Below, piece by piece: positions 31,403 to 41,252 of a DNA stretch of 64,000 nucleotides. Source of the stretch: Deinococcus sonorensis KR-87 (GTDB lineage: Bacteria > Deinococcota > Deinococci > Deinococcales > Deinococcaceae); the NCBI RefSeq assembly GCF_040256395.1, contig NZ_CP158299.1, positions 1 through 64,000 on the forward strand, read 5' to 3'. Each line of letters starts with the position of its first letter. The stretch's first letter is position 1. The notes under the pieces were generated by a model. That model made no database searches. It saw nothing but the letters and a program-made list of their open reading frames with translations, and was not told where the DNA came from. Made by a program: the position numbers and the translations under genes.

Positions 31403-31969
31403 TCACAGCTGCCGCAGCCAGCGCTCCGCTTCGTTCGGCGTGCTGAAGTGCAGGACCTGAAGGTGCGGGAAGCGGGCCAGCTGAGCCGGCACGGTGCGCC
31501 GCCGCTGCCAGTGGGTGCGGAAGAACCACGCCAGAATGCCGTCCCGCGAGAGCAGGTTCAGGCCCAGCTGTTCCCGGTTGCCGTTCCATAGTTCTTCTCG
31601 CGTCAGGCCACGCCGCAGCGTGCGCCGCAGCAGCCGCCAGAACACCAGCGGGGCCGGGTAGTCCAGCCAGATGAGGGTGTCGGCCCGCGCCCAGCCGATG
31701 TCCTGCGCTTTGGTGTAGTTGCCGTCCATCACCCAGCCGTCCTGGGCCGTGAAGCGCGCCACCGACGCCCGAAACTGCTCCAGCGGCGCCTCCTGCCAGC
31801 CGGGCAGGTGGTTCCAGGCGTCCTGCTCGGCATGCGGCACCCCCAGCTTCCCGGCCACGGCGCGGGCCAGCGTGGTCTTGCCGCTGCCGGTGGTTCCGGT
31901 CACGATCACGCGGCGCGGGGTGAGAGGCGTCATCCGGACAGGAGGGCAGAACAGGCTGGCCGCCGGCAT
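31403..31969 (-). CDS. P-loop nucleotide kinase-like protein (FlaR/AAA_17 type)
   Basis: A small P-loop protein: Walker A VTGTTGSGKTTLAR near the N-terminus, HAEQDAWNHLPGW (substrate-side Asp), GWVMDGNYTK and an Arg-rich lid (FWRLLRRTLRRG). This pattern matches proteins annotated as topology modulation/adenylate kinase-related; the activity is unknown. The start may be ATG 31933 (MTPLTPRRV...), which places the P-loop at the usual distance; neither start has a clear ribosome site. Convergent with the GDSL gene, 7 bp between stops. Confidence 0.75.
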   Translation of the reverse strand: MPAASLFCPPVRMTPLTPRRVIVTGTTGSGKTTLARAVAGKLGVPHAEQDAWNHLPGWQEAPLEQFRASVARFTAQDGWVMDGNYTKAQDIGWARADTLIWLDYPAPLVFWRLLRRTLRRGLTREELWNGNREQLGLNLLSRDGILAWFFRTHWQRRRTVPAQLARFPHLQVLHFSTPNEAERWLRQL

Positions 31970-32000
31970 CCGCCACCTGGCGGAGGGGCAGCCGGGGCCA

Positions 32001-33440
<1,440 letters not shown>

Positions 33441-33447
33441 ACGTCCC

Positions 33448-33453
33448 AGTGTA
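33448..33453 (-). promoter_or_regulatory. -10 box, GH13 gene (leaderless)
   Basis: TACACT on the minus strand, 7 nt before GTG 33440. Confidence 0.6.
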
Positions 33454-33489
33454 GAGGTCCGGAGGTGACAGCCATCTGACAGGGTGGGC

Positions 33490-34776
33490 TCAGCCGCGCC
33501 GCTCCGCCCAGTCCCGCAGCCACACCCGCGCCTCCTCCGGGGTGTGGATCTCACCCAGCGCCCGCGCCTCGGCCAGTGCGGCGACCGCCTCCCCCACCGC
33601 TGGTCCGGGCGCCAGAGACAGCAGCTGCATCACCTCCTGGCCGCGCAGCAGCGGCGCGGGCGCGCTCGGCTGCTCCTCCAGGGCGGCCAGCACCCGGTCC
33701 ATGCCCTGCTGATAGTACCGACGGGAAGCGGCGCTGGACTGCGGGCCACGGGCCGCCTCCCGGTCCGCCAGCATCAGCTGCAGCAGGTCCGGCAGCAGCT
33801 CACGGCGGCGGTGTACGAAGCGCCGGGCCTCGCGCTCGTTCTGTGGCAGCGGCACCATATGCGCGGCGACCAGAGCAGACACCCGCGTTTCCAGGGCGGC
33901 GGGCGCCTTCAGCCGGGCCAACATGCTTCCGGCCAGCTCAGCGCCGAGCCGGGCGTGGCCGTAGTAGTGGGTCTGGCCGCCCTCCATGCTGCGGCTGCGC
34001 GGCTTGCCCACGTCGTGCAGCAGGGTGGCCCAGCGCAGGGCCAGCGGCGCCTCTGGAAAGCGCTGCACCAGCTGGTGCAGCGCCTCCACGTTGTGCTGGA
34101 ACACGTCCAGGTGATGAAAGCCGCCCTGCTCCACTCCCAGCCCCTCGCGCAGCTCTGGCAGCCAGCGCTGCAGCAGGTGCAGCTCTTCGAGCAGCCGCAC
34201 CCCGCGCGCCGCCTGTGGATGCAGCAGCAGCGCGTGCAGTTCCTCGCGGACGCGCTCCGCTGCCGGAGATGGCCAGTCCTCGCCGGCCAGCCGGATCACG
34301 GCCTCCCGGGTCTGCGGCTCGATGCGGAAGCCCAGCGTGATGGACAGCCGCGCCGCCCGAAGCAGGCGCAGCGGATCGGAGCGGAGGTTGGCCTCGCTGA
34401 CCATCCGCAGGGTGCGGGCGCGCAGGTCCCGCTGCCCTTCGGAGGGGTCATGCACCTGTCCGTCCGGGGCCAGGGCCAGCGCGTTCACCGTGAAGTCGCG
34501 GCGCAGCAGTTCCGACGTCAGGTCGGCGGGCAGCGGCACCACGTCATGCTGCTCCTCCGCTGGACCGACCACCCGGTAATACCCACGCTCCTGATCGAGG
34601 GCGAAGACGGCGCCGTCCAGCTGCCGGCCCAGCCATTCCGCGGCCAGCTCAGGATCGGGGGCGGCCCAGTCCCAGTCGCCCGGAGCGGCACCACGCAGCA
34701 GGTCACGGGCCGCCCCGCCCACCAGCAGCGCCCCCGGCGGCCAGCGCCGGGGCAGGGTCAGCCGCCTGCGCCACAT
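33490..34776 (-). CDS. tRNA nucleotidyltransferase / poly(A) polymerase family with HD domain
   Basis: Class II nucleotidyltransferase building or repairing the CCA end of tRNAs. The catalytic palm has [12 protein letters not shown] and [11 protein letters not shown] (the DxD pair region, about residues 20-50). The [11 protein letters not shown] neck and [19 protein letters not shown] follow, then an HD domain with [11 protein letters not shown]. 428 aa. Deinococcus radiodurans is known to split CCA synthesis between CC-adding and A-adding enzymes, so this could be either half or a full CCA enzyme; sequence alone does not settle it. Leaderless start from TACACT. Confidence 0.9.
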   Translation of the reverse strand: MWRRRLTLPRRWPPGALLVGGAARDLLRGAAPGDWDWAAPDPELAAEWLGRQLDGAVFALDQERGYYRVVGPAEEQHDVVPLPADLTSELLRRDFTVNALALAPDGQVHDPSEGQRDLRARTLRMVSEANLRSDPLRLLRAARLSITLGFRIEPQTREAVIRLAGEDWPSPAAERVREELHALLLHPQAARGVRLLEELHLLQRWLPELREGLGVEQGGFHHLDVFQHNVEALHQLVQRFPEAPLALRWATLLHDVGKPRSRSMEGGQTHYYGHARLGAELAGSMLARLKAPAALETRVSALVAAHMVPLPQNEREARRFVHRRRELLPDLLQLMLADREAARGPQSSAASRRYYQQGMDRVLAALEEQPSAPAPLLRGQEVMQLLSLAPGPAVGEAVAALAEARALGEIHTPEEARVWLRDWAERRG

Positions 34777-34782
34777 GGCCGG

Positions 34783-34788
34783 AGTGTA
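34783..34788 (-). promoter_or_regulatory. -10 box, nucleotidyltransferase gene (leaderless)
   Basis: TACACT on the minus strand, 6 nt before ATG 34776. Confidence 0.6.
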
Positions 34789-34825
34789 GCGTCCGGAGGT
34801 GCCGGCGCGGCTGACGCCAGCTTTC

Positions 34826-34831
34826 TATACT
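34826..34831 (+). promoter_or_regulatory. -10 box, lipoprotein hydrolase gene (leaderless)
   Basis: TATACT, 6 nt before ATG 34838. Confidence 0.6.
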
Positions 34832-34837
34832 TCAGCT

Positions 34838-35785
34838 ATGCGCCCCGTCCTGCTGCCCTGCTTCTTGCTGGCGCTGATCAGTGTGCCGCTCAGCGCCTGT
34901 GCCCCCAGAATGGGTTCTCCCAACCTCAGCGCGGCAGCCCCAGTCGCCACATGGCCCTCACCCCTGACGCCCCGACCGCCCGGCAGCCCGGACGTGCTGC
35001 TGCTGAGCATCTCCGGCCGCTGTCCACCCCCCTGCCTGAACGCCCCGGACGACAACACCGAGTACTTGGCGCGGCGCGGCGTGGTGCAGGCGCTGACCCG
35101 CACGCTGCAGGACGCTGGCCTGAGCGTGCAGAGCTCCACGGCCGCCGCCCACCTGACCCTCCACCGGCCGCACGGCAGCACCGAGGACGTGCCGGGCTTC
35201 CTGCAGGTGGAGGCGCAGCTGACGACGGCGTATCAGCGCTGGATGGTGGGCCGCCGCAATCCCACCCGCATCGTGCTGCTGGCGCACTCACACGGGGTGG
35301 TGTGGACGCATGCGCTGGCCCGCGCCCACCCGGAGATTCTGGTGGCCGCCCTGATTGACCTGGACGGCCTGTGTGACGTGTGGGAACGCGACAACGCCCG
35401 GATCATCCAGGCCTATGTGCGGCAGCTGGGCCACAACCCCTGGCCGTTCAACCTCGCCGACAGCTGCGGCTCCGTGATGGCCGGACATCTGAGGTACGAC
35501 CTCAAGGACGTGGTGACCGACAACGTGGAACGCAATCTGGAGGTCGAGAGCCAGCGTTTTGCGGGCCGCTCCACCGAGCCGCTGATCGGGCCGTATGGGG
35601 CCAACTACGCCTTCGATCTGGTGCGCAACGTCCGCACCGACGGCAGCCGCCGCGGCATCCAGACCTTCGTGGCCAGCACCCAGAACCACAGTCAGGTGAC
35701 GCAGACGGACGGGCCGGCCCTGCGCTGGGTGCAGCTGCAACTGGCCGCACTGGCCCGCGGCTGGGCCACGCCCCCGGCGCCGTGA
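34838..35785 (+). CDS. Putative lipoprotein with alpha/beta-hydrolase fold
   Basis: A 315-aa protein with a lipoprotein signal (LLALISVPLSAC, Cys about residue 21). A central IVLLAHSHGVVWTHALA follows, where Ser in HSHG is the likely nucleophile elbow. Downstream are an Asp-rich VAALIDLDGLCD and a C-terminal TQNHSQV that could supply the His. The first ~45 residues after the Cys are Pro/Ser-rich linker. ATG 34838 is preferred to 34799 because of TATACT at 34826-34831 and the signal peptide. Substrate unknown. Confidence 0.72.
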   Translation: MRPVLLPCFLLALISVPLSACAPRMGSPNLSAAAPVATWPSPLTPRPPGSPDVLLLSISGRCPPPCLNAPDDNTEYLARRGVVQALTRTLQDAGLSVQSSTAAAHLTLHRPHGSTEDVPGFLQVEAQLTTAYQRWMVGRRNPTRIVLLAHSHGVVWTHALARAHPEILVAALIDLDGLCDVWERDNARIIQAYVRQLGHNPWPFNLADSCGSVMAGHLRYDLKDVVTDNVERNLEVESQRFAGRSTEPLIGPYGANYAFDLVRNVRTDGSRRGIQTFVASTQNHSQVTQTDGPALRWVQLQLAALARGWATPPAP

Positions 35786-35790
35786 GCGGC

Positions 35791-35819
35791 TGTACAAGGC
35801 CGGCGCACTCTGCTACCCT
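35791..35819 (+). promoter_or_regulatory. Promoter of tRNA-Ala
   Basis: TGTACA (35791-35796), 17-bp spacer, TACCCT (35814-35819), ending 10 bp before the mature tRNA 5' end. Confidence 0.55.
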
Positions 35820-35829
35820 TGGGGACGCT

Positions 35830-35904
35830 GGGGACATAGCTCAGCGGGAGAGCGCCTGCTTTGCAAGCAGGATGTCCGGGGTTCGAATCCCCGTGTCTCC
35901 ACCA
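35830..35904 (+). tRNA. tRNA-Ala (anticodon UGC)
   Basis: A full cloverleaf: acceptor GGGGACA/TGTCTCC (one G-U), D arm GCTC..GAGC, anticodon arm CCTGC-TTTGCAA-GCAGG with anticodon TGC at 35862-35864, T arm CGGGG-TTCGAAT-CCCCG, discriminator A and an encoded CCA. The 3' half is the attachment site of the integrated element that follows; the gene itself remains intact. Confidence 0.98.
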
Positions 35905-35906
35905 GC
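35857..35906. repeat. attL, 50-bp direct repeat inside tRNA-Ala
   Basis: Covers the anticodon arm to the CCA end plus 2 bp, and is identical to 43062-43111. The base just outside each end differs (C versus G on the left, A versus C on the right). Confidence 0.95.
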
Positions 35907-35934
35907 ACGGCAAGCCGCGCCCAGACGGCAGAAA

Positions 35935-35961
35935 AGTGGCCCAGGTTGATCCTGGGCCACT
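35935..35961. terminator. Element-encoded terminator next to tRNA-Ala
   Basis: A perfect 11-bp stem (35935-35945 with 35951-35961), 5-nt loop, and TCTCATATTC after it. It lies just inside the element between the tRNA and the convergent integrase. It can terminate both, replacing the tRNA's original terminator now at 43119-43144. Confidence 0.8.
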
Positions 35962-36023
35962 CTCATATTCACCCGCTTCGGGGATGCTGGGCGCTTACGA
36001 GGCGCTTAGAGCTGAGTCGTGAC

Positions 36024-37205
36024 TTAGAAACCGGGCACCATGACCTCGATCACCCGCGCTCTCTCCTCGGCCAGAGTTACCCGGTACGTGCGTGCCAGCA
36101 GCACAGTGTTGCTGTGGCCGATCTGGGACGCCACGGTCTCCTCCGAAGCGCCATTCTTCAGGGCGTGGGTGATGTAGGTCCTGCGGGCATCGTGAATGGT
36201 CAGGTGACGGACCCCGATCCGCCTGCACAGCCGCGCATGCGCCCGGCTCCAGTTATCAGCCCACTGGGGCTTCCCCTCTCCAGTGGTGAACACGTACCCG
36301 GTCTCGGTCCAGAGCGGGCCAGCACGCTGCCGCAGCAAGTCCTGCCGCGCCCGCTGCTCATCCAGCAGCTTCATAGCCACGCTGCTCAGCGGGAAGCGGC
36401 GCGTGCCTGCCTTCGTCTTGGTGGTCCCGTCCGACCTCTGCTGGGCGTCCATGCTGTCGTGTATGAACGCCACCGTGCCCTTGATGTCTGACCACTTCAG
36501 GCTCAGCACCTCGCCACGGCGCATCCCAGTCACCAGGGCAAATGCCGTCATCATGCCGAACGGACCGGTATCGCTGCGGCCCGCCGCCACTAGCTGGCCC
36601 CGCTCCTCCTCGGTGTAAACGTCCAGCTGGCGCACTGCCTGTACCTTCTTGGGCTTGGTGAACCTGTTCAGCGCTGGGTTGCTGCTGATGATGCCCCGGC
36701 TCACCGCCCACTCCAGCGCCTGAGAGACCCGCTGGTGGGCCATCACCCGCGTGCGCTGCAGGCTGGTCTGCGCCAACAGCTGCTGCCACTCGGTCAGCAC
36801 GTCAATGTTCACCGCCCGCACCCGCTTGGTGCCCAGGTACGGCAGGACATGCAGCCGGATCACGGACTGGTACGACTCCAGCGTCTTCGGCCTCAGTTCC
36901 ATCGCCCGCAGCTCCAGCCACTGCTCCAGCAGCTCAGACATCCGCATATCAGGGAAGCGATCCGCCACGTTCTGGCGCTGCTCGCTGGCCTTGGCCTTAG
37001 CCAGCTCCAGGGCTCGCCTCCCAGCAGCCTTAGCGTGCGCTGGGTTGTTCGGGTGGCTGACGTTGCCGCTCAGGCGCTTCTTCTCGCCATCAGGCAGGGA
37101 CACCCAGACCTCCCAGCGCACCCGGATGGGCCGCTCGTCCTTCGCGCTGACCACCCGGACAGTCCCTGCACCTCGCACCCCGCGCTCTCTCGGCTGATTG
37201 GGCAT
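36024..37205 (-). CDS. int: Tyrosine site-specific integrase
   Basis: Phage/ICE-type tyrosine recombinase of 393 aa. It has an N-terminal arm-binding region with basic repeats, a SAM-like core-binding domain (about 90-180) and a catalytic domain (200-390). The catalytic set is visible: GMRRGEVLSLKW (Arg I), HDARRTYITHAL (His-x-x-Arg), IGHSN (His) and the nucleophile in ARTYRVT. It points toward the tRNA-Ala it presumably recombines with. ATG 37205 follows TAAAAT by 6 nt, the same leaderless layout as host genes. Confidence 0.95.
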   Translation of the reverse strand: MPNQPRERGVRGAGTVRVVSAKDERPIRVRWEVWVSLPDGEKKRLSGNVSHPNNPAHAKAAGRRALELAKAKASEQRQNVADRFPDMRMSELLEQWLELRAMELRPKTLESYQSVIRLHVLPYLGTKRVRAVNIDVLTEWQQLLAQTSLQRTRVMAHQRVSQALEWAVSRGIISSNPALNRFTKPKKVQAVRQLDVYTEEERGQLVAAGRSDTGPFGMMTAFALVTGMRRGEVLSLKWSDIKGTVAFIHDSMDAQQRSDGTTKTKAGTRRFPLSSVAMKLLDEQRARQDLLRQRAGPLWTETGYVFTTGEGKPQWADNWSRAHARLCRRIGVRHLTIHDARRTYITHALKNGASEETVASQIGHSNTVLLARTYRVTLAEERARVIEVMVPGF

Positions 37206-37211
37206 GCGCCC

Positions 37212-37217
37212 ATTTTA
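37212..37217 (-). promoter_or_regulatory. -10 box, integrase (leaderless)
   Basis: TAAAAT on the minus strand, 6 nt before ATG 37205. Confidence 0.6.
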
Positions 37218-37532
37218 GCGCCCGGAGCAGGATATCTCAAGTTCGATCTCACCAGATCGATTTACGCCCTAATCAGCCATGCTGATTCACAGCTGCTTTC
37301 CAGCACGCACAGCTCCGTATCAGCCTTACGTTCACAACATATGGCGTCCGGCACTGGTGGCGAGTGTTCACTCCGTAACCCGCTTGAATCAGGTTGGGTG
37401 GTATGGCCGCTGCACTCGCTTCCGCCCTTGACGGCTCCAAGTTAGAAGAGGGTTGCGGGAGGCTGGCCTACTTCGCTGCTGACCGGCGTGAGGGGGCTGC
37501 AATGCGAGTCCAGCTACGCTGCTTCTTGCCCG
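37218..37532. other. Element control region upstream of the integrase, inverted repeats
   Basis: A gene-free, AT-richer stretch with inverted repeats TCGATCT-N4-AGATCGA (37243-37260) and AATCAG-N4-GCTGATT (37271-37287), plus a lone TGAATCAG (37385-37392). Layout suggests integrase/excisionase binding and control of int. No gene is supported. Confidence 0.5.
37271..37289. repeat. Arm-like inverted repeat, copy 1
   Basis: AATCAG-N4-GCTGATTCA upstream of int. The same half-sites with the same 4-nt spacing recur at 42023-42041 (three differences, all in the spacer). Confidence 0.55.
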
Positions 37533-37538
37533 TATGCT
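37533..37538 (+). promoter_or_regulatory. -10 box, small membrane protein gene (leaderless)
   Basis: TATGCT, 5 nt before ATG 37544. Confidence 0.45.
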
Positions 37539-37543
37539 GAGCC

Positions 37544-37918
37544 ATGATCAAGCGACCGGATCGAAGGACAGTGCTGCAGACGGTATTGGCCCTGGTTGTC
37601 CTGCTGAGCCTGGGCGCAGCACTGTTCATCGCCTTTGTACGCCCGCCCTTGCTGAAATATGGCAGCGCTGGCGGGGTTGTTGACGGTCGCTCGCTCTGTG
37701 CGGCAGAAGGCGAACGGGCAGCTGAGGCTGCAAATCCCTTCGCTCAGTTCTTTCCCGGTGCCGAATCAAAGAAGGTGGCTGCGGTAAGAAATCGGGCAGT
37801 GGTGGACTGCTTGAGCGAGACAGCCGTGAACACCCCTCTCCTCCTGGTCCGCGTGCTCTTGCTGCTGGTCCCAGCCACAGCAGCGGCTGCTTACAGCAGA
37901 CGGCTGCAGTTCGGGTGA
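37544..37918 (+). CDS. Small membrane protein, 124 aa, element cargo
   Basis: Not recognised. Two hydrophobic segments (about residues 11-32 and 96-116) flank an extracytoplasmic loop containing two cysteines (CAAEGERAAE and VDCLSETAV) that could form a disulfide. Topology is N-in/C-in. TATGCT (37533-37538) ends 6 nt before ATG 37544. Confidence 0.6.
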   Translation: MIKRPDRRTVLQTVLALVVLLSLGAALFIAFVRPPLLKYGSAGGVVDGRSLCAAEGERAAEAANPFAQFFPGAESKKVAAVRNRAVVDCLSETAVNTPLLLVRVLLLLVPATAAAAYSRRLQFG

Positions 37919-38009
37919 TGAGCGACCGTGGAGCGCTGTCGGCCCTCTGACTCCAGACGTGCTCTGAAGTGTGTTACGCACCCGTCTCTGGCAGGCGACA
38001 ATGGCAGGG

Positions 38010-38369
38010 ATGAACATGACCCAGCGGAGCGCCCTTGTCGATCAACTCCTTGCCACCTACCGCCCCAAGTTCCCTGAAGCCGCAGAACTCGGGGGGCAAG
38101 TCGCCCTCGATCCCGATAACCTTGAATTCTGGGTCCAGTATCGGCCAGCAGTGCCCGGCCCGATCTACTCAGGCGGCTTTTACGTCTCGTTCGAGGCTGT
38201 TGAGCAGCCAAATGGTCGTGAGCTGGCCGCCGAGGGGTTGGAGCAGCTACTGGCGATCACCAAGAGCAACAGGTTGCCTGAGAGCGATGGTGGGAAGGCC
38301 CCGGCTCTGATCCGGCTCACCGTGGCGCGGGGATGGGAGTACCTGAGCGGCTATCAGCAGCAGGGGTAG
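38010..38369 (+). CDS. Hypothetical protein, 119 aa, element cargo
   Basis: Not recognised. It is soluble, with alternating charged and aromatic segments (NLEFWVQYRPAVPGPIYSGGFYVSFE). The frame is open from 37971. ATG 38010 is preferred because GACAAT lies 7 nt upstream; ATG 38016 with AGGGA is an alternative. It stands alone between the small membrane protein and the xis-rep cluster. Confidence 0.55.
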   Translation: MNMTQRSALVDQLLATYRPKFPEAAELGGQVALDPDNLEFWVQYRPAVPGPIYSGGFYVSFEAVEQPNGRELAAEGLEQLLAITKSNRLPESDGGKAPALIRLTVARGWEYLSGYQQQG

Positions 38370-38545
38370 CGAGGTCATCCAGCGCCAAACGCCACCCACG
38401 GAGGGCAGATGGTAAGCATCTGCGGCATGTTTGCCGTGACCTGCTGTCGCCATAACCTTGCTCCAGCACGCAAAGCCATCTGCAACATCAGCTCAAAGTC
38501 GCACCAGCGCTGGTATCCCGCCTTTCTGGACCTCTGAGATCATGA

Positions 38546-38779
38546 GTGGGTATGGCGAACCTCACCACCACCCCAACGCCCGCCCCGACCATCACCACCG
38601 CTGACGCTGCCGCTCTGATTGGCGTGAACCTCGATCAGGTTCAGGCGCTGATCCGGCGCCGCAAGCTGCCTGCGATCAACGTCAGCAGCGGCACCCGCCC
38701 GGTCTACCGCCTGAAGCACAGCGACGTGCTGGACTTCATCGAGCGCCGCAGCACCACCATCGAGGTGGGCGATGAGTAA
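38546..38779 (+). CDS. Excisionase/helix-turn-helix DNA-binding protein
   Basis: A 77-aa protein with an excisionase-type winged HTH: ITTADAAALIGVNLDQVQALIRRRKLPAINV, then a wing and YRLKHSDVLDFI helix, the standard layout of Xis/MerR-like domains. In an element with an integrase, the likely role is directing excision or repressing element genes. Start is GTG 38546 or ATG 38552. Overlaps the next gene by 8 nt. Confidence 0.8.
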   Translation: MGMANLTTTPTPAPTITTADAAALIGVNLDQVQALIRRRKLPAINVSSGTRPVYRLKHSDVLDFIERRSTTIEVGDE

Positions 38780-39131
38780 GCCGCTCACCCCCGAAGAGAT
38801 CGCCCGGCACAAGCAGAATATGGCCGTGCTGGATAGCGTGCTGCGGCCCGGCCCTGATCTCACTCGTCCCTATGTGGAGGCCGCGCCGCAGGGCATTAGC
38901 GCTCCCACCGCGCTGGCCTACCTGGGCTGGATCGCGCCGATGGGGATCACCTTCACCGAGACGGTTGCCGAGATCGCCCATCACCTCCGCATGGCTGAGG
39001 ACCGCGTGATCGCCCGGCTGTCGCAGCTGGCCCAGCGCCCGGAACTGGAGGACGTGCTGCGCCGCCCCGCTGTGACCGGCACGGCGCTGCTGATGGTGGT
39101 CTGCGGGCTCGTCCTGGGAGTGGCTGACTAG
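38772..39131 (+). CDS. Hypothetical protein with C-terminal membrane helix
   Basis: 119 aa. The N-terminal part is helical and polar. Residues 60-95 (TFTETVAEIAHHLRMAEDRVIARLSQLAQ) could be a winged-helix remnant. A single hydrophobic helix (TALLMVVCGLVLGVA) ends the protein, so it may be tail-anchored. It sits between the excisionase-like and Rep-like genes, overlapping the first and 1 bp from the second, hence the same operon. Confidence 0.6.
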   Translation: MSKPLTPEEIARHKQNMAVLDSVLRPGPDLTRPYVEAAPQGISAPTALAYLGWIAPMGITFTETVAEIAHHLRMAEDRVIARLSQLAQRPELEDVLRRPAVTGTALLMVVCGLVLGVAD

Positions 39132-39132
39132 C

Positions 39133-40473
39133 ATGACGCTGCGCCACACCACCTCGAAGCTGCACCGCATCACGGCGGCGCAGGTCGTGGGGGTGTGGCT
39201 CTCCGCTCGCTCTGCCCAGCAGCCAGCACTGCCCGACCCGACACCTGTGGAATCCACCACTTATCGGCACGGTAAATGCACGGATTCCACCAAAAAAAGT
39301 GGTGATCCTGGCCAGTGGCTGGTTTTGCTGGAGACGCAGCCTGCTCAGGTGCGGCGGATCGCTCGGGAATTCCGGGCCGCAGTGGAGGTCAGCCCGGCGC
39401 TGGCTCAGGAATGCGCGGGCCTGGATGACGTGGCCATCGTGCTTGTGCTCGCTCTCATAGCCCGCCTGCAACTCCGACCGCCCCGCTCTGCGGGTCTTGA
39501 TCTTGATCCTGCCCTACTGGATGGTGACGAGCCGGACGAAGTTGCAGAGCACAGGCGCAGGTGGAGGCTGCTGCACCCCCGGACGCAGCGCTGGGGCACG
39601 GACCGCAGCATGCGGGACGGCGGGCCAGAGTGGCGGATGTGGGAGGCGGCCCAGCTGCAGGGCGAGTCCCTGTGGGCAGCCACGCTGACACCTCATCGCA
39701 ACCTGAGCGGTGCGCTGCTCCACTGCACCCCCTCTCGCCGCCAGGACCTTGCCAGGAAGCTCCTCGATAGTGCCGCGCCGACCGGAATGAGGCTGTGGCG
39801 CATAGAACACGCCCCGCAGGCAGGCGTGCATTTCGAGGGTGTCGTGAGCGGCCAGGACATACCGCAGTGGCATGCTGTAGCGGACCTGATGGGCGGCACG
39901 CTGGACCTGCGCCCAATCACGGACCTCGACATGCTGCGGCGGCAGGTCCGCTACGCCACGAAAGGCGCTCGGCACCGCAAGCACGGCAAGCCAGTTCCGC
40001 TGTGGGAGCTGGAAACGCACTCGCTGCAGGAGGCGCTGGACGACATCCTGAGTGCCGTGGCGCGGCACAAAGGACTGCCGGGCCATGCTCGCCGCCCCCC
40101 ACTCATGCGCTGGCACACCCCAACCCACCAGCAGCTCGATGCCCTGCGGTTGCAGAAGGCCGAGCGCGACAGGGCGGCGCTACAGCAGTTACAGGCTGCG
40201 GAGCGACGGAGCGCCCTGTGCCGCATCCAGGCACTGAAAGCGCGGAGAGCCCCACAGAGACACCAGCAGCGCAGCAGGGCAGCTGCGCCCAGACCCAGCC
40301 ATCCGCAGGGCCTTCCTCGGGCTCGGAGCGCCCGCGCCGGACCGACAGAAGGGCGAGCGACCGCCGAAGCGCCCGCTCGTCTCGCCCTCCCCATCAGACT
40401 TAGTGTCCATCATACACTATATTCCGCCCGGCGCACCGCCACCCACCGATTGCCGCCCGAGAAGCCGCTGTAG
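39133..40473 (+). CDS. Element protein with candidate HUH-Rep motifs
   Basis: 446 aa, not confidently assigned. Three spaced motifs recall rolling-circle Rep proteins. Motif 1-like is WAATLTP (TLT at 184-186). Motif 2-like is GVHFEGVV (His 233, with Glu in place of the second His). Motif 3-like is VRYATKG (Tyr 274, Lys 277). The gaps of about 50 and 40 residues are normal for that family. The C-terminal 130 residues are Arg/Ala/Gln-rich. Last gene of the xis-orf-rep cluster. If correct, the element may replicate after excision; the missing second His leaves this tentative. Confidence 0.55.
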   Translation: MTLRHTTSKLHRITAAQVVGVWLSARSAQQPALPDPTPVESTTYRHGKCTDSTKKSGDPGQWLVLLETQPAQVRRIAREFRAAVEVSPALAQECAGLDDVAIVLVLALIARLQLRPPRSAGLDLDPALLDGDEPDEVAEHRRRWRLLHPRTQRWGTDRSMRDGGPEWRMWEAAQLQGESLWAATLTPHRNLSGALLHCTPSRRQDLARKLLDSAAPTGMRLWRIEHAPQAGVHFEGVVSGQDIPQWHAVADLMGGTLDLRPITDLDMLRRQVRYATKGARHRKHGKPVPLWELETHSLQEALDDILSAVARHKGLPGHARRPPLMRWHTPTHQQLDALRLQKAERDRAALQQLQAAERRSALCRIQALKARRAPQRHQQRSRAAAPRPSHPQGLPRARSARAGPTEGRATAEAPARLALPIRLSVHHTLYSARRTATHRLPPEKPL

Positions 40474-40765
40474 GAGGTTCACTGACAGGAGTTTAGACAC
40501 AGCCTCACCACCACCAACCCCACCCCCGGTCAGCCGCCCACCAGCCGCTGCCGGGCCGTGCTATCTCGCCCACCCGCACCCGCCTGCCACTCCCTCGACC
40601 TGCACAGCTTGCTGTGCCGCGCCAGCGCCAGCAATGGCGTTGTGAAGGGCGGAGCGCAGCGACCGCAGCGCACCGTGGCCGAGCACGGCAGGGCCAGCAG
40701 ACCGGAGCAGGGTTGCCCCTGAGTGCGCTTATCTTTCCCCAGCTCCGCCGAAGCGGGCGAGGAGC
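40474..40765. other. Gene-free stretch, proline-codon-like low complexity
   Basis: C-rich, repetitive CCACC sequence followed by a G-rich stretch. Short frames exist on the plus strand but none has a start signal or natural composition. Nothing else is seen. Confidence 0.35.
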
Positions 40766-40939
40766 TTACCGCTGCTGCTTGAGGGCAGCCTCCATCCGGC
40801 GCTGCCGCTCGTACCACTCGGCCACGATCTGCTCGTCACTCAGCCCGTCCAGGGCGGTGGTCACCTCACCGAGAATGTCGGCCACGGTCCGGGCTTCCTT
40901 GCGAGCGTGGGCGGCATAGCGGCGGTCGGCGTCGTCCAT
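40766..40939 (-). CDS. Small helical protein, 57 aa, element cargo
   Basis: ATG 40939 to TAA 40766-40768. The protein is entirely helix-forming and strongly charged (starts MDDADRRYAAHARKEA, ends RRMEAALKQQR) and could be a DNA- or protein-binding hairpin. TAGAGT (40946-40951) lies 6 nt before the ATG, the same start architecture as host genes, which supports reality despite the size. Function unknown. Confidence 0.6.
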   Translation of the reverse strand: MDDADRRYAAHARKEARTVADILGEVTTALDGLSDEQIVAEWYERQRRMEAALKQQR

Positions 40940-40945
40940 GACTCC

Positions 40946-40951
40946 ACTCTA
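40946..40951 (-). promoter_or_regulatory. -10 box, 57-aa gene (leaderless)
   Basis: TAGAGT on the minus strand, 6 nt before ATG 40939. Confidence 0.5.
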
Positions 40952-41252
40952 CTTCTGACCTCCATCGGCAGGAGGGCCGACCACGGGCATGACCTGCGCT
41001 CCTTCTTTCGTGAGCAGGAGCGAAGCGACTGCAGTAAGGCGGAAGCCCAGAAGCCAACGCATTGCCGACAGTGGCTGAGGTCGTTAAGAGAGCCTCGCAT
41101 CTCCTCCCGAACGGGAGTGCTCAGCGCAGTCTGCTTTCAGGCGCCACCATTATCGCACACGATCCCGTTTTTGAAAGAATGTTGCGCTGAGACGTGGGAT
41201 GACGCCTGTACTACGCTGTTATCAGAGGGGCACACGCAGTAAAAGGAGCGCA
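40952..41252. other. Intergenic stretch with a short hairpin
   Basis: Divergent region between the 57-aa gene and the next plus-strand gene. CTCCC-GAAC-GGGAG forms a small hairpin near 41102-41117. Nothing else is supported. Confidence 0.3.

Noticed and set aside
40403..40645. 80-aa plus-strand frame after the Rep-like gene
   Set aside because: Pro/Cys/His-rich low-complexity translation without ribosome site or -10 box, overlapping the preceding gene.
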